Assembly (NCBI GenBank): GCA_021776775.1 | Contig: JAJFFE010000352.1 | Span: 1-62,502 of the forward strand | Source: Planctomycetota bacterium | GTDB lineage: Bacteria > Planctomycetota > UBA8108 > UBA1146 > JAJFFE01 | DNA length: 62,502 nucleotides | Direction of reading: 5' to 3' | The notes under the pieces: generated by a model | The model's input: the letters and a program-made list of their open reading frames with translations, nothing else | Database searches by the model: none | Told to the model about the DNA's origin: nothing | Shown here: positions 1 through 9,318 of the stretch, piece by piece | How the letters are laid out: each line of letters begins with the position of its first letter | Numbering within the stretch: the first letter of the stretch is position 1 | Made by a program: the position numbers and the translations under genes

Positions 1-2526
1 CACGAAGTCATCCGCCTTCTCATCGAAGCGGAAGTTCACACGAGCGCCGCTCTTGTCAGTGATGTACTCCGGACGGTAGTTGATCACCGTTTCGATCATC
101 GAGATCGGCGCGGGGTCGAGCGGCGTCTCCGCGCGACCGAGTTTGCCTACGACAGACTCCACCTCGGGAATGCGCCCAATGGACTTGTCCTGAATCTGCA
201 GGACATCCATGACCTCGCCGATTGACGCGTGGGGCATGGTGGTTGGCATGAAGAGGTACGAGCCTTCATCCAGTGAAGGCATGAACTCCTTGCCCAAACC
301 GGGGAATGTCTTTGCGATGCGCTTCCACGGGGCGGATTGGCGCACGACATCCGGAGCAAAACTGAACATCGAGTCGAACCCCAACCACGAACAGCCGCCC
401 AAAAGGGTGATCGCGAATGGCACAAGCAGGAAGGTGAGCTTGTGATCCAGACACCATCGCAGCACGCGTGGATAGACTTGTTGAAACGCCAGAAACGCGG
501 CGAGGAGGCCACCGATCAGAACGCCGACGAAGACCAGATTCTTGAGTAAACCGCTCGTCGGCCCGAGCGGAAACCAGGACGTAGTCAGCTGAACGAAGAC
601 GACGAGCGCCACCGCGGCACTTAGAGCCCAAGGTCCGACGCGCTGCGCCCAGTTGGGCAGGCGCTGCACGAAAATCTGGTAGGCGGAGAAGGCGACGAGC
701 AGGAGGCCTCCCCCGACGCTCATCATGAATGCAAGCACAACGCCAGCGAGACCCAGACCACCGAAGAACAAGGTCCGCAAACGTCCAGGGCGGATGGTGC
801 TCGTGAAGAGGATGTGGGCTGCCGGAGGGATCACCGTCAACGCGACGATGACCGATGCGATCAGGGCAAAGGTCTTGGTGTAGGCAAGGGGCTGAAACAG
901 CTTTCCCTCCGCGGCGGTCATCGTGAACACGGGAAGGAAGCTCACTACCGTTGTCGCGACGGAGGTGACAACGGCACTTCCGACTTCGCGCGTCGCTCGG
1001 AACACGACTTCGAGTGGGTCCTCGTCGGGTGCCGCCGCCTTCAGGTGGCGCAGGATGTTCTCGCAGATGATTACACCCATATCGACCATGGTCCCGATCG
1101 CGATGGCGATCCCCGAGAGAGCCACGATGTTCGCATCCACCCCGAAGAACTTCATGGCGATGAAGCACATCAGTACGGAAATCGGCAGAAGCGCACTGAT
1201 CAAGATTGAGCTGCGCAGATGAAAGACCATCATCAAGACCACGATGATGGTGACCAGGATCTCCTCGATGAGCGCGGAGTTGAGCGTGCCGAGCGTTTCG
1301 TAGATCAGGTCAGTGCGGTCGTAGAATGGAACGATCGTCACCTGGCTCAGCGTCACGCCCTCCGGCCAGACGGAGCGTTCATGCGAGCGGAGCCATGGAA
1401 CCCAGACCTCGTGGTCCAGATCGCCTTCGGCGAATGGCTCGAAGCCATTCTCTGCTCCAAAGGCGCTAAGAGCGGCGCGGCTCGTCACTTGGTAGTCCGC
1501 AAGCACCTTGGCAGGCAAGCCCGGTGAGATCTCTTCGATCTTCTTCTTCGTGTTCTTGATCGCCTGCAGCGGATTGAAGCCGTAACGAACGACGACAACA
1601 CCGCCAACGGCTTCGGCGCCGCCCTTGTCCATCGCGCCGCGGCGCAGGGCGGGTCCCTTGGAGACGTTGGCAACATCGCGAATGCTGATTGGGATGTGCT
1701 CGTTGACCCCGACCACGATGTCTTCGATATCCTCGATGCTCTCGATGAAGCCAAGGCCGCGGATGACGTACTCGGCGCGGCTGACCTCGATCGTTCTTGC
1801 ACCGACGTCAAGGTTGGACATCTTCGTTGCCAAGAAGACCTGGTCGAGCGTAATGCCATGCGCACGCATCGCGTCCGGGTCAACGTCGATCTGATACTCT
1901 TCGACGAAGCCACCCAGAGAGGCGACTTCGCTCACACCCTCTGCTGCGAGAAGTGCGTAGCGGACATACCAGTCCTGGGCACTGCGGAGTTCGTTGAGTC
2001 CCCAGCCGCCCGTCGCTTTGCCGTCCGGATCGCGCCCTTCGAGCGTGTACCAGAACACCTGCCCGAGCGCTGTTGCATCCGGACCAAGGGTGGGCTGGAC
2101 CGCCGCGGGCAGCGTTCCTCGTGGCAAGCTGTTCAGCTTTTCGAGAACGCGGGTTCTCGACCAGTAGAACTCGATGTCGTCGTTGAAGATGATGTAGACA
2201 CTCGAGAAACCGAAAAACGAGTAGCTTCGAACTGTCTTCACCCCCGGCACGCCGAGCAGGGCGACCGTCAGGGGGTAGGTGATCTGATCCTCGACGTCCT
2301 GCGGCGAGCGCCCCATCCACTCGGTGAACACGATTTGCTGGTTCTCGCCGATGTCCGGGATCGCATCGACAGGAACGGGGCTGCGCGGCAGATCCCCGAC
2401 CTTCCAGTCAAACGGCGCAACAAGAGTTCCCCAGCCAATGACCCCGACCACAAGAAGGAAAACAACGAGCTTCTTCTCGAGGCAAAAGCGGATGAGCTTG
2501 TCGAGGACGGAGTACTTGTCGTCCAT
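1..2526 (-). CDS. cusA: CusA-like heavy-metal RND efflux pump, C-terminus cut by window edge
   Basis: Inner-membrane proton-driven pump subunit of a tripartite copper/silver-type efflux system. Translating from the ATG at 2526 gives 842 codons that stay open to the left edge, so the C-terminus lies outside the window. The start has an AAGGAG box four bases upstream. Seen: an N-terminal membrane helix, a CusA-like first porter region (VDAIPDIGENQQIVF, ending SYSFFGFSSVYIIF), the helix-4 segment IAIGTMVDMGVIICEN, and the later FMPSLDEGSYLFMPTTMP segment, which is methionine-rich as in CusA. It starts 7 bp after the MFP gene stop and is the last gene of csoR-cusC-cusB-cusA. Monovalent copper or silver is the likely substrate, inferred from family resemblance and the CsoR upstream. 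Confidence 0.9.
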   Translation of the reverse strand, partial: MDDKYSVLDKLIRFCLEKKLVVFLLVVGVIGWGTLVAPFDWKVGDLPRSPVPVDAIPDIGENQQIVFTEWMGRSPQDVEDQITYPLTVALLGVPGVKTVRSYSFFGFSSVYIIFNDDIEFYWSRTRVLEKLNSLPRGTLPAAVQPTLGPDATALGQVFWYTLEGRDPDGKATGGWGLNELRSAQDWYVRYALLAAEGVSEVASLGGFVEEYQIDVDPDAMRAHGITLDQVFLATKMSNLDVGARTIEVSRAEYVIRGLGFIESIEDIEDIVVGVNEHIPISIRDVANVSKGPALRRGAMDKGGAEAVGGVVVVRYGFNPLQAIKNTKKKIEEISPGLPAKVLADYQVTSRAALSAFGAENGFEPFAEGDLDHEVWVPWLRSHERSVWPEGVTLSQVTIVPFYDRTDLIYETLGTLNSALIEEILVTIIVVLMMVFHLRSSILISALLPISVLMCFIAMKFFGVDANIVALSGIAIAIGTMVDMGVIICENILRHLKAAAPDEDPLEVVFRATREVGSAVVTSVATTVVSFLPVFTMTAAEGKLFQPLAYTKTFALIASVIVALTVIPPAAHILFTSTIRPGRLRTLFFGGLGLAGVVLAFMMSVGGGLLLVAFSAYQIFVQRLPNWAQRVGPWALSAAVALVVFVQLTTSWFPLGPTSGLLKNLVFVGVLIGGLLAAFLAFQQVYPRVLRWCLDHKLTFLLVPFAITLLGGCSWLGFDSMFSFAPDVVRQSAPWKRIAKTFPGLGKEFMPSLDEGSYLFMPTTMPHASIGEVMDVLQIQDKSIGRIPEVESVVGKLGRAETPLDPAPISMIETVINYRPEYITDKSGARVNFRFDEKADDFV

Positions 2527-2533
2527 GGGCTCC

Positions 2534-4879
2534 TTACTTGTCACTGGACGTCTCCCGAGGCTTCAACACTTCGAGAATCGACCCACAGCGCAGCATGGCG
2601 TCGCCGAAGTAGGGGTTGAGCAGCTCTTTGGAGCTCTGCAGCCACCGCGCACCGCGGCCGTCGAACGCCATCGGGCAGTGCATGACGTGCATTGCCGTGG
2701 TGCTACCAAGCACTCGGAGGGCTTCTTCGCTGGCGAGCGAGATCTTCTCGAACTGGGCGCGCGCGGCGTTGATTTCCGAAGCCTTCTCGATCTCCCTCGT
2801 CGCGTCGGAAACTGTCGCCACGAACTTTCCCCATACTTCGCGGCCGGCTTCAGCGAGTTCCGCTTCTCCAAGTGCCTCCGTTGCCTTGCGGAGCTCACTA
2901 CTCGCGACCTTTGCCCTCGCTACGTCGTCCCCAGCAAACGACGCGTGTAACTCGTTGTATCGAGCCCAGACGAGTTCAAGCTCCTTGCTCGTCTCCTCGG
3001 AAAGATCAATTCTCGTTGGTGACATGGCTTCAGGGCGGGAGCCGAGGTGCTTGCGCATCATCGCTACCGTCTCGTCGAGTTTCTTCAAAGCCGCCGCAGC
3101 TGCAGCCGTATCACTCGACGACTTACCTTCGAAGCCGTCGTTCGAGAGGCGCATCGCGAGCTCCATCCACATCTCGTGAGACTTGTCGCTGAACAGCGCC
3201 ATGTCGGTGCTCTTGACTACAGCGCCGAGCTCCGAGAAGCCGTCATGCGTTTCCTCGAGATCACCGGCGGAAACCGCAGCCGTGATGCCGGCATAGATCC
3301 GCTCAATCAGTTGTACGCGGGCCTGCGCAGCCTCAGAGAGCGCGGACTGCATCATCTCTTCTGCGGGCATCTCCGTTTTCTTCCCGCTCGAGCCACCGTG
3401 ATCGTGCCCGCCCGAGGACTGCCCACCGGAAGGGTTCATCATGCTCGGCTTGGCTTGAATCTGGAGCGCACTGTCAATCTTGAAGTTACCTTCGGCGACG
3501 ACGAGTTCTCCCTCCTTCAGTCCGTGGCGGACGATGTATTCGTCGCCAGCCCTAGGTCCGAGGACGACTTCGCGGCCCTCGTAGGTCGGTTCTTCGGTAT
3601 CGGGGAGCTCGACGTACACGATGGCTCGCGTGCCGGTCATGAGTGTCGCCGACACAGGTACGACCAGCGGAGCATCTTGGGTGGCGTTGCGTGCTACGAC
3701 GTAACCAAGCTCTTCTGCAGGGACAAGATCCATGCCGCAGATGTCGCACTTACCCGGTCCGTCCTTCACGATCTCGGGGTGCATCGGGGAGAGCCACTTC
3801 CCTACAAGCGAAGCGTCCATCACCGGGCCACCGGAGGTGATACGTGAGCGCACGATGGCGCGTACGAACATATCAGGCTTCAGGAGTCCAGCTTCGTTCT
3901 CCACGTTGACCCGCACCTTGACCGTGCGCGTCTTTCGATCGAGAACAGGATCGATGAATGAGATCCGGCCCGTGAACTTCCGACCGGCGTAAGCCTCCGC
4001 CTCAAAACTCACTTGTTGGCCGTAGCGTAGCCACTCGAGATCCGACTCGTAAGCATCCAGCTGGACCCAAACGCGGCTGAGGTCCGCGATCGTGAAGATG
4101 CGCGTACCCGTTTGGACATACATGCCCTCTTGAGCGTTGCGGTGAATCACGAGGCCAGAGGAGGGCGAGTAGATCGTAACGTGTTCTTCCGGAGTGCCAC
4201 GCTCCTCGATCTCGGCGATCTGTTCGACAGAGAGGCCCCACAGCCGCAGCCTCTCCCGCGCCGACGTGATGGTGCCGAGCGCGGAGTCGCGTAGAGACTG
4301 CAGGTCGCTCTTCTGTAGTTCCACAAGAGTGGCCTTCGCCTGTAGGAGCTCTTGTTGCGCCGTGTACAGGTCGGGGCTGTACAGCTTGACCATGTGGTCA
4401 CCCTTGCGAACGGTGACGCCGGTGTAATCGACGTAGAGGTCGTCGATGCGTCCCGGAACCCAGGCCGTGATGTAGCCCAGGCGCGTCTCGTCGTAGGTAA
4501 CTTTGCCGACAAGCCGAAGCTCAGCCTCGGGGAAGCGCTTCTCCACCGGCACCGTGCGCACACGCATGAGCGCGCGCTGCTCGGGGCGAACGGTCAGGCG
4601 CCGAAGACCTCCCAAGCCACCGCCCGGCTTCATTGGGATCAGGTCCATCGCACAGATCGGGCACTTTCCGGGCCCCGGCAGCTTGAACTGCGGGTGCATT
4701 GAGCATGTCCAAAACTCAGCTTCCGCTTCGTGTTCGTGCTCCTGCGAGCCCTCGGCTACGCCAGCGGGTTCACCGGTACTGCGGCCACCCCAAAGCAAGT
4801 AGCCGCCACCCAGGCCGACCAGGAGCGTCACAACGATCGCGCCGAGAGCACGAAATCGTCCTCTACTTGTCTGTGCCAT
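2534..4879 (-). CDS. cusB: CusB-like membrane fusion protein with two metal-binding YHS-like motifs
   Basis: Periplasmic adaptor linking the RND pump to the outer-membrane channel, 781 aa, far longer than the usual 400-500. After a membrane anchor (about residues 10-30) and a His/Glu-rich stretch comes a heavy-metal-binding motif, CSMHP...GKCPICAMDLIPM (C59, C73, C76). A second copy, MHPEIVKDGPGKCDICGMDLVP, sits near residue 370, inside the HlyD-type core. About 270 extra C-terminal residues, largely helical in character, have no function I recognise. The start overlaps the cusC stop by 17 bp, implying translational coupling. The two motifs suggest that it captures metal before handing it to CusA; that role is inferred. 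Confidence 0.88.
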   Translation of the reverse strand: MAQTSRGRFRALGAIVVTLLVGLGGGYLLWGGRSTGEPAGVAEGSQEHEHEAEAEFWTCSMHPQFKLPGPGKCPICAMDLIPMKPGGGLGGLRRLTVRPEQRALMRVRTVPVEKRFPEAELRLVGKVTYDETRLGYITAWVPGRIDDLYVDYTGVTVRKGDHMVKLYSPDLYTAQQELLQAKATLVELQKSDLQSLRDSALGTITSARERLRLWGLSVEQIAEIEERGTPEEHVTIYSPSSGLVIHRNAQEGMYVQTGTRIFTIADLSRVWVQLDAYESDLEWLRYGQQVSFEAEAYAGRKFTGRISFIDPVLDRKTRTVKVRVNVENEAGLLKPDMFVRAIVRSRITSGGPVMDASLVGKWLSPMHPEIVKDGPGKCDICGMDLVPAEELGYVVARNATQDAPLVVPVSATLMTGTRAIVYVELPDTEEPTYEGREVVLGPRAGDEYIVRHGLKEGELVVAEGNFKIDSALQIQAKPSMMNPSGGQSSGGHDHGGSSGKKTEMPAEEMMQSALSEAAQARVQLIERIYAGITAAVSAGDLEETHDGFSELGAVVKSTDMALFSDKSHEMWMELAMRLSNDGFEGKSSSDTAAAAAALKKLDETVAMMRKHLGSRPEAMSPTRIDLSEETSKELELVWARYNELHASFAGDDVARAKVASSELRKATEALGEAELAEAGREVWGKFVATVSDATREIEKASEINAARAQFEKISLASEEALRVLGSTTAMHVMHCPMAFDGRGARWLQSSKELLNPYFGDAMLRCGSILEVLKPRETSSDK

Positions 4880-6287
4880 CTTCTTGCTCCTTCTGGATTG
4901 CCGCGGACTTCTTCTCTGCGGGCAGGTCGCGCCCGACCAAACGCTCGAGGGCGGCTCGCCATTGACCGTGATCTGTCAGCGAGCGCTCGTAGGAGAGCTC
5001 GAACGAGAGGAGAACGCGCTGCGCATCGACGAGGTCGGTGAAGGTCGCGTTGCCCGAGCTATACGCCGATTGAGTTGTGTTCAAGGACTCCCGCGCCTTC
5101 GGCAGCAGGGTGTCTTGGTAGAGATCGATCTGACGCTCCGCGTCTCGCAGACGGAACAGGGCCGTAGCGGCCTCAGCCTGAAACTTGTTCATCAGGTCGC
5201 CGCGCTGTAGCGCTGCCGACAGGCGGCGAGCCTCCGCTTCGCGTACGGCCGCCCGGTACTTGCCGCGAGCAAGCGGGATGTTGAACGATAGGCCGGCAAC
5301 GACTGAGTCATCTCCACTACCGCTGACACCCCCCATACGGGCACCGCCTGTGTCGATGTAGTCCACGCCGAGCGTGAGATCCGGATAGAAGTCCTTCTCT
5401 GCACGAGCTGCCGCAGTCCGCGCCGATTCCACCTCATGCTGCAGCGCACGCAGCTCCGGATTGCTCGATGCAAGCCAAGCAAGCACGTCAGCATCGGTAG
5501 CTGCCAAGGGAACGATCAGCGCCGCGGCAGGGAAGGGGATGGCTGTCGTCGGCGGCCGGTTGAGCGCCGCGTTCAGACGGGCGACAAAGGGACCCGCACG
5601 GTCCTTGAGGCTTGCGAGCCGATTCTCGAGCGTGCCGAGCTCAACCTGAGCCCGGATCACGTCCGGGTGGTTCGCTGCGCCGGCCCCGTAGCGTGTTCGC
5701 GCGACGCGCTCCAAGTGTTGCACCAGGTCGCGGTTGCCCTGCACGATCGCAATCGCACGACCCAAGTGATAGTACTCGAGATACGCATCGACCACTTCAG
5801 CGACCAAGGTGTCTTTCTTCGCCTCGAAACGCTCGCGTACAGCCTCTGCGGCACTCGTGGCGACTTCACCCTGGAGGTCGAGCTTGCCGAACCATGGAAA
5901 CGTCTGGGACAGCCCAAGAGCGTGTTCCTGCGGCCCAACGCGCGTTTCGACTTCCTGGATGTAGTACCGGTAGGAGAACCGCGGATCGGGGAGCGCAGTC
6001 ACCTGTGGGAGACGCTCCATTGCTGCGATGTAGTTCTGGAACGCAGCCTCGACGCCGGGATTGTTGAGGAGCGCGTAGCGGATGTAGGCTCCGACATCCG
6101 ATGTTTCTGTGATCTCCGAAAGCGGCGGCCTCTCGGCGCGCACGCCAGCCGGCGCGCTCGAATAGGGGTGCAGCTCCACAGTCCGTCGCTGAGACCCGGC
6201 GCAGCCGCCCAGCAAGAGTACCGCGCCGAGAGAAGCAACAGCCGCCCCGCGCCACATGCAAAGACTGCACCTACTCAATCGTGTCAT
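4863..6287 (-). CDS. cusC: CusC/TolC-like outer-membrane efflux lipoprotein
   Basis: Outer-membrane channel of the first RND system, 474 aa, normal for the TolC family. The N-terminus has a signal peptide with a lipobox (VLLLGGCAGS, Cys near residue 29). Two outer-membrane-efflux repeats follow, with typical phrases such as NNPGVEAAF, a SYRYYIQEVE strand and LGVDYIDTGG, and long alternating-residue helices. The ATG at 6287 has a GAGGAG box ten bases upstream, and the csoR stop lies 27 bp further up, so the two are probably co-transcribed. Confidence 0.88.
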   Translation of the reverse strand: MTRLSRCSLCMWRGAAVASLGAVLLLGGCAGSQRRTVELHPYSSAPAGVRAERPPLSEITETSDVGAYIRYALLNNPGVEAAFQNYIAAMERLPQVTALPDPRFSYRYYIQEVETRVGPQEHALGLSQTFPWFGKLDLQGEVATSAAEAVRERFEAKKDTLVAEVVDAYLEYYHLGRAIAIVQGNRDLVQHLERVARTRYGAGAANHPDVIRAQVELGTLENRLASLKDRAGPFVARLNAALNRPPTTAIPFPAAALIVPLAATDADVLAWLASSNPELRALQHEVESARTAAARAEKDFYPDLTLGVDYIDTGGARMGGVSGSGDDSVVAGLSFNIPLARGKYRAAVREAEARRLSAALQRGDLMNKFQAEAATALFRLRDAERQIDLYQDTLLPKARESLNTTQSAYSSGNATFTDLVDAQRVLLSFELSYERSLTDHGQWRAALERLVGRDLPAEKKSAAIQKEQEDGTDK

Positions 6288-6314
6288 CGTTCAGTTACTC
6301 CTCATCTCAAACCT

Positions 6315-6596
6315 TCACCGCCGCAGATAACGGGCGAACATGTTCTCGAGCTCGCCGATCACCTGCGCTCCTCGATCCTCGTCTCCGGACTCGAGAGCGC
6401 TCTTCACGCACGTCTTCAGGTGGTTGCCGATGACAATCTTGCTCGCCTGTGTCAGCGCGCCATGAACGGCGGCCACTTGCTGCAGCACGTCGATGCAGTA
6501 CTTGCCGTCTTCCACCATCCGTCGAAGGCCCGCGACCTGGCCTTCGATCTTCTTCAAGCGTTTCAACACGTCGGTTTGGGCACCGTCGGTCAGCAC
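6315..6596 (-). CDS. csoR: CsoR-family copper-sensing repressor
   Basis: Cytoplasmic DUF156/CsoR-type repressor, 93 aa. All-helical protein with the Cu(I) ligand set of CsoR visible: Cys in KYCIDVLQQ, and His and Cys in NHLKTC; even the Tyr before the first Cys is kept. I chose the GTG at 6596 because AAAGGA precedes it by six bases and the product then has normal family length; the frame stays open further upstream without typical CsoR sequence. It is the first gene of csoR-cusCBA, so apo-CsoR probably represses its own operon and releases it on Cu(I) binding. Nickel or formaldehyde sensors of the same fold carry different ligands, so copper is favoured. Confidence 0.85.
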   Translation of the reverse strand: MLTDGAQTDVLKRLKKIEGQVAGLRRMVEDGKYCIDVLQQVAAVHGALTQASKIVIGNHLKTCVKSALESGDEDRGAQVIGELENMFARYLRR

Positions 6597-7198
6597 GAGG
6601 AGTCCTTTGCGATAGATGATGTGGCTAGCGGCACGCTGCGAGAGCCGCAGCAGAAACGCGAAAGCTGGTGTGCGAGGGTCAGCCCGAGTGCAGCAAGCAC
6701 CCAGTTTCGATGCTCGAGAACTCGCGTTGTGGCCCAAGCCACCGGCCGCAGTCCATTCGAGCGTCGCGATGACCACGGCAGCGCGAGCAGCCAAGTACAA
6801 GAGCGATCCGCCCACCTCGAGGCGCCGGTGGTTCGCCAAGACAGAGAAACCCGAGCGCTACCGGCCAAAGCCCAAGGGGCAAATGACTATGACTGGGTGG
6901 AGGCTCGGCACCGCCTCGATTCCACGAAGTCATGCTTCCGACGGGTACCCTACCCCAGTATAGTACTAGAGTCCAGAGCTGTCCGGGTCCACCGATCTTT
7001 CGAGCACTCGCGAAGTCGACAAACCAGTCGACTTCGAAATGAGAAATGTCGTGGTCGAGACGATGTCGAATGAAGAATGAAGTCGAGTCGAAGAACACGA
7101 TGCCTCGCTTCGGACGAGCACGATTCTACTCGGTGGGTTCGCGACCGGACACAGCTCGACTCTCACGGTTCATCGGCCAACGCTTCGCGACGAACGTG
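6597..7198. other. 602-bp gap with possible decayed membrane gene and csoR control region
   Basis: No intact gene seen. On the minus strand between about 6900 and 6600, pieces resembling a small membrane protein occur in different frames (GGSLLYLAARAAVV in one, HRNWVLAALGLTLAHQL in another), suggesting a frameshifted relic of roughly 100 codons. The transposase lies immediately to the right, so the relic may have been damaged when the element arrived. The rest shows nothing recognisable. Confidence 0.3.
6944..6966 (-). promoter_or_regulatory. Candidate CsoR/RcnR-type operator
   Basis: Read on the minus strand the site is TATACTGGGGTAGGGTACC, a G-tract flanked by A/T-rich partly inverted ends (TACT...GGTA). 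That is the general form of operators bound by the DUF156 family. It lies about 350 bp upstream of csoR, further than usual, so it may also have served the decayed gene between them. Assigned by pattern only. Confidence 0.35.
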
Positions 7199-8428
7199 CT
7201 ACGCGGCCCTTCGAACGATTGGGAGGTGTCGTCGTTGCTTGTAGAACTTGAGCTGGATCACCTCCCCTTTCAGCGGCGGCGTCGCTTCAGTCGCAACACC
7301 ATCATACACCTCCTGCGGAGTGCGACCGCCGAGCGACGCGTGTGTTCGATGTTCGTTGTAGCAGTCCCGGAAGATCTGGATCTCGCGGCGGAACGGGACC
7401 TGCCGAGGGCCCACGGTGATTACTCTCGTGCATTGGTTCTTCAGGGTCAGGAAGAAGCGTTCGATGATCGCGATGCTTCCCTTCTGCCCCACCGCGCCAA
7501 AACGATGTCCGACGGACTCACCGCACCAGTCACGAATAGTCTTACACTTGAAGACGGGATCATGGTCGCTCACCAAGTACTTAGGCAGACCCCCGCGATT
7601 CGCGACGCGAGTCAAGAGCTCACGAATCGCACTCGCCGTCGGCTCCTTGTGGAAAACGGTGACACCCTGAATTCGCCGCGAGTACATGTCGATCACCGCA
7701 CCGACCCAATCGCAGAACGGCCAACACTGCGGAACGGAGAACGGTGACCAGTTGATCCAGAAGCCGAAACCACCGATTGGGACCACCGTGAGATCGATCA
7801 GCCACGCTTCATTCGGGCGCCTCGGTCGAACCAAGGTCTTCTTCGCCGGACCGGACTCAGGAGCAGGGCTCGGTTCCTTCACGATGCGACTCACTGTCGA
7901 CGCGCTAATCTCCATGCCAGCAGGGCAGAACATCTCAGCAATCTTGTCCTTGCCCAGCCTGGGGCAGAGCAGCTTCAGTCGCTTGACCGCGAGGCGAATG
8001 AACTGTGGGAACTTGTTCGCCGGCTCCCGCAACTCGAGCAGGCCGGCGGACTCTGGATCGTCGACTCGCCGTTGCCAAGAACTGACCGTCGCCGAACTCA
8101 AGTGAAACCGGTTCGCGACCTCTTCAGCCGTCCACCCGCGGCAAGCCTTCAGTTCAAGAATCGACATGCGCTCGGCCGGTCTGTAGTGAGGTCGTCGCCG
8201 GGGAGAAACTCGTTCCATGCGAGCGTCTTTGAGTCGGAGTTCCTCCTTGAGAAGTGCGTTCTCACGACGGAGCTGATCGAAGTCAGAACGAGACCGGACA
8301 CTCGGATCGTCACTGAGCGCGTCTTCGCCTTCGAGAACCGACGTAACAACCCGAACCAACGAGAGAACGTTCAAGAGTGCGCGCTTCACACGCCTCGTCC
8401 AACCCCGAGGACCTCTGGTCGACGCCAT
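7199..8428 (-). CDS. DDE-type integrase-core transposase
   Basis: Transposase of 409 aa. N-terminal half: a helix-turn-helix (WTAEEVANRFHLSSATVSSW) and a second DNA-binding region (ISASTVSRIV). C-terminal half: an rve-type catalytic core with candidate acidic residues in WLIDLTVV, VSDHDPVFK and IERFFLTLK, followed by YNEHRTHASLGGRTPQEVY, typical of the integrase superfamily. I prefer the ATG at 8428; a TTG seven codons upstream is also open. Terminal inverted repeats were not found by eye, so element ends are undefined. It separates the csoR/cus operon from the next metal operon and looks intact. Confidence 0.85.
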   Translation of the reverse strand: MASTRGPRGWTRRVKRALLNVLSLVRVVTSVLEGEDALSDDPSVRSRSDFDQLRRENALLKEELRLKDARMERVSPRRRPHYRPAERMSILELKACRGWTAEEVANRFHLSSATVSSWQRRVDDPESAGLLELREPANKFPQFIRLAVKRLKLLCPRLGKDKIAEMFCPAGMEISASTVSRIVKEPSPAPESGPAKKTLVRPRRPNEAWLIDLTVVPIGGFGFWINWSPFSVPQCWPFCDWVGAVIDMYSRRIQGVTVFHKEPTASAIRELLTRVANRGGLPKYLVSDHDPVFKCKTIRDWCGESVGHRFGAVGQKGSIAIIERFFLTLKNQCTRVITVGPRQVPFRREIQIFRDCYNEHRTHASLGGRTPQEVYDGVATEATPPLKGEVIQLKFYKQRRHLPIVRRAA

Positions 8429-8616
8429 TCGAACACCCCACTCGATCAAGAACCGATAGCTGCGTAATCCGTTTCAAACTGATATCTTATCACTAGCATC
8501 GGAGCTCCAAAGAATCGTTGGACCCCCACACCCTACGCCTCTTCGCATCGGCGGAATCAAGCGCGGGGTCGGCCCAGGTCCCTTCGCGATAATGCCACCG
8601 TCGACGCAAAAGCGCG

Positions 8617-9318
8617 TCACTCGACACCGCATGGATCTCCTCGAAACCCTTCGACGCCCTCGCGAACCAACCACGGCACCATGAGGAAGGCCGCCACGGG
8701 ATCGGCCCACCACCAGCCCAGTGTCGAGTTCAATAGCAGGCCTCCAAGAAGCGCGACCGTCAAGTACGAGCACGCTAGAGTCTCCAGCGCCTCCGCGCGC
8801 AGGGCCCGACTGCCAATGCGAGCCGCGACCTTGAGTTTGGCCATAGAGACCAGCGGCATGAGAACGAGCGACAACAGCCCCAGTACGATACCGACCGTGC
8901 TGTCTTCCGGTGCGTCGCGCCCAACGAGCGTCAGGGCGCCGTGGACCGATACATAGAAGGCCAGCGCCAGGAACGTCACACCAACGATCTTCATCGCGAT
9001 TCGCTCGCGACGCTCCGAGTCGTGCGTCCCTCGTAGGCGCCAGAGCAGTGCTCCCGCTGCTACGCACTCAATCCCGCTGTCCAGACCAAAGGCTACAAGC
9101 GCGGGGCTTCCGACCCTTGCGCCACTCCAAACAGCGACGACTCCCTCAACGATGTTGTAGCCCGCTGTTGCTCCAACCAGCCACACCGCGCGACGGCGCA
9201 ATGCGCTCTCCATTCCCTCTGATGCTGGCTGGCGCGTATTCACCGTGTCCCTCTGGTCGCCAAGGTCAAATGATTCCCTGGTCGGCGAAGCACTCTCGCT
9301 CTCGGCATACCCTGCCAC
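8617..9318 (-). CDS. CDF-like cation transporter, short form
   Basis: Membrane protein of 233 aa (from the GTG at 9318) with about five to six hydrophobic segments and no C-terminal cytoplasmic domain. The segment LVAFGLDSGIECVAAG, the later EALETLACSYL and the WWWADPVAAFLMVPWLVREG ending match a short cation-efflux subfamily. Metal ion export from the cytoplasm is the family role; the substrate is unknown. The start overlaps the czcC stop by one base (TAGTG). A shorter start at the ATG at 9213 is possible. Last gene of the operon driven by the promoter near 16.03 kb. Confidence 0.75.
   Translation of the reverse strand: MAGYAESESASPTRESFDLGDQRDTVNTRQPASEGMESALRRRAVWLVGATAGYNIVEGVVAVWSGARVGSPALVAFGLDSGIECVAAGALLWRLRGTHDSERRERIAMKIVGVTFLALAFYVSVHGALTLVGRDAPEDSTVGIVLGLLSLVLMPLVSMAKLKVAARIGSRALRAEALETLACSYLTVALLGGLLLNSTLGWWWADPVAAFLMVPWLVREGVEGFRGDPCGVE

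Noticed and set aside
1696..2619. Open frame of 307 codons on the plus strand
   Set aside because: It is antisense to the cusA and cusB genes, which have clear family sequence.
5436..7073. Long open frame of 545 codons on the plus strand
   Set aside because: It lies antisense to cusC and csoR, shows no family motif, and arises from the high GC content.
7199..8428. Defined insertion sequence with terminal inverted repeats
   Set aside because: No convincing matching ends were found by eye, so only the transposase gene is annotated.
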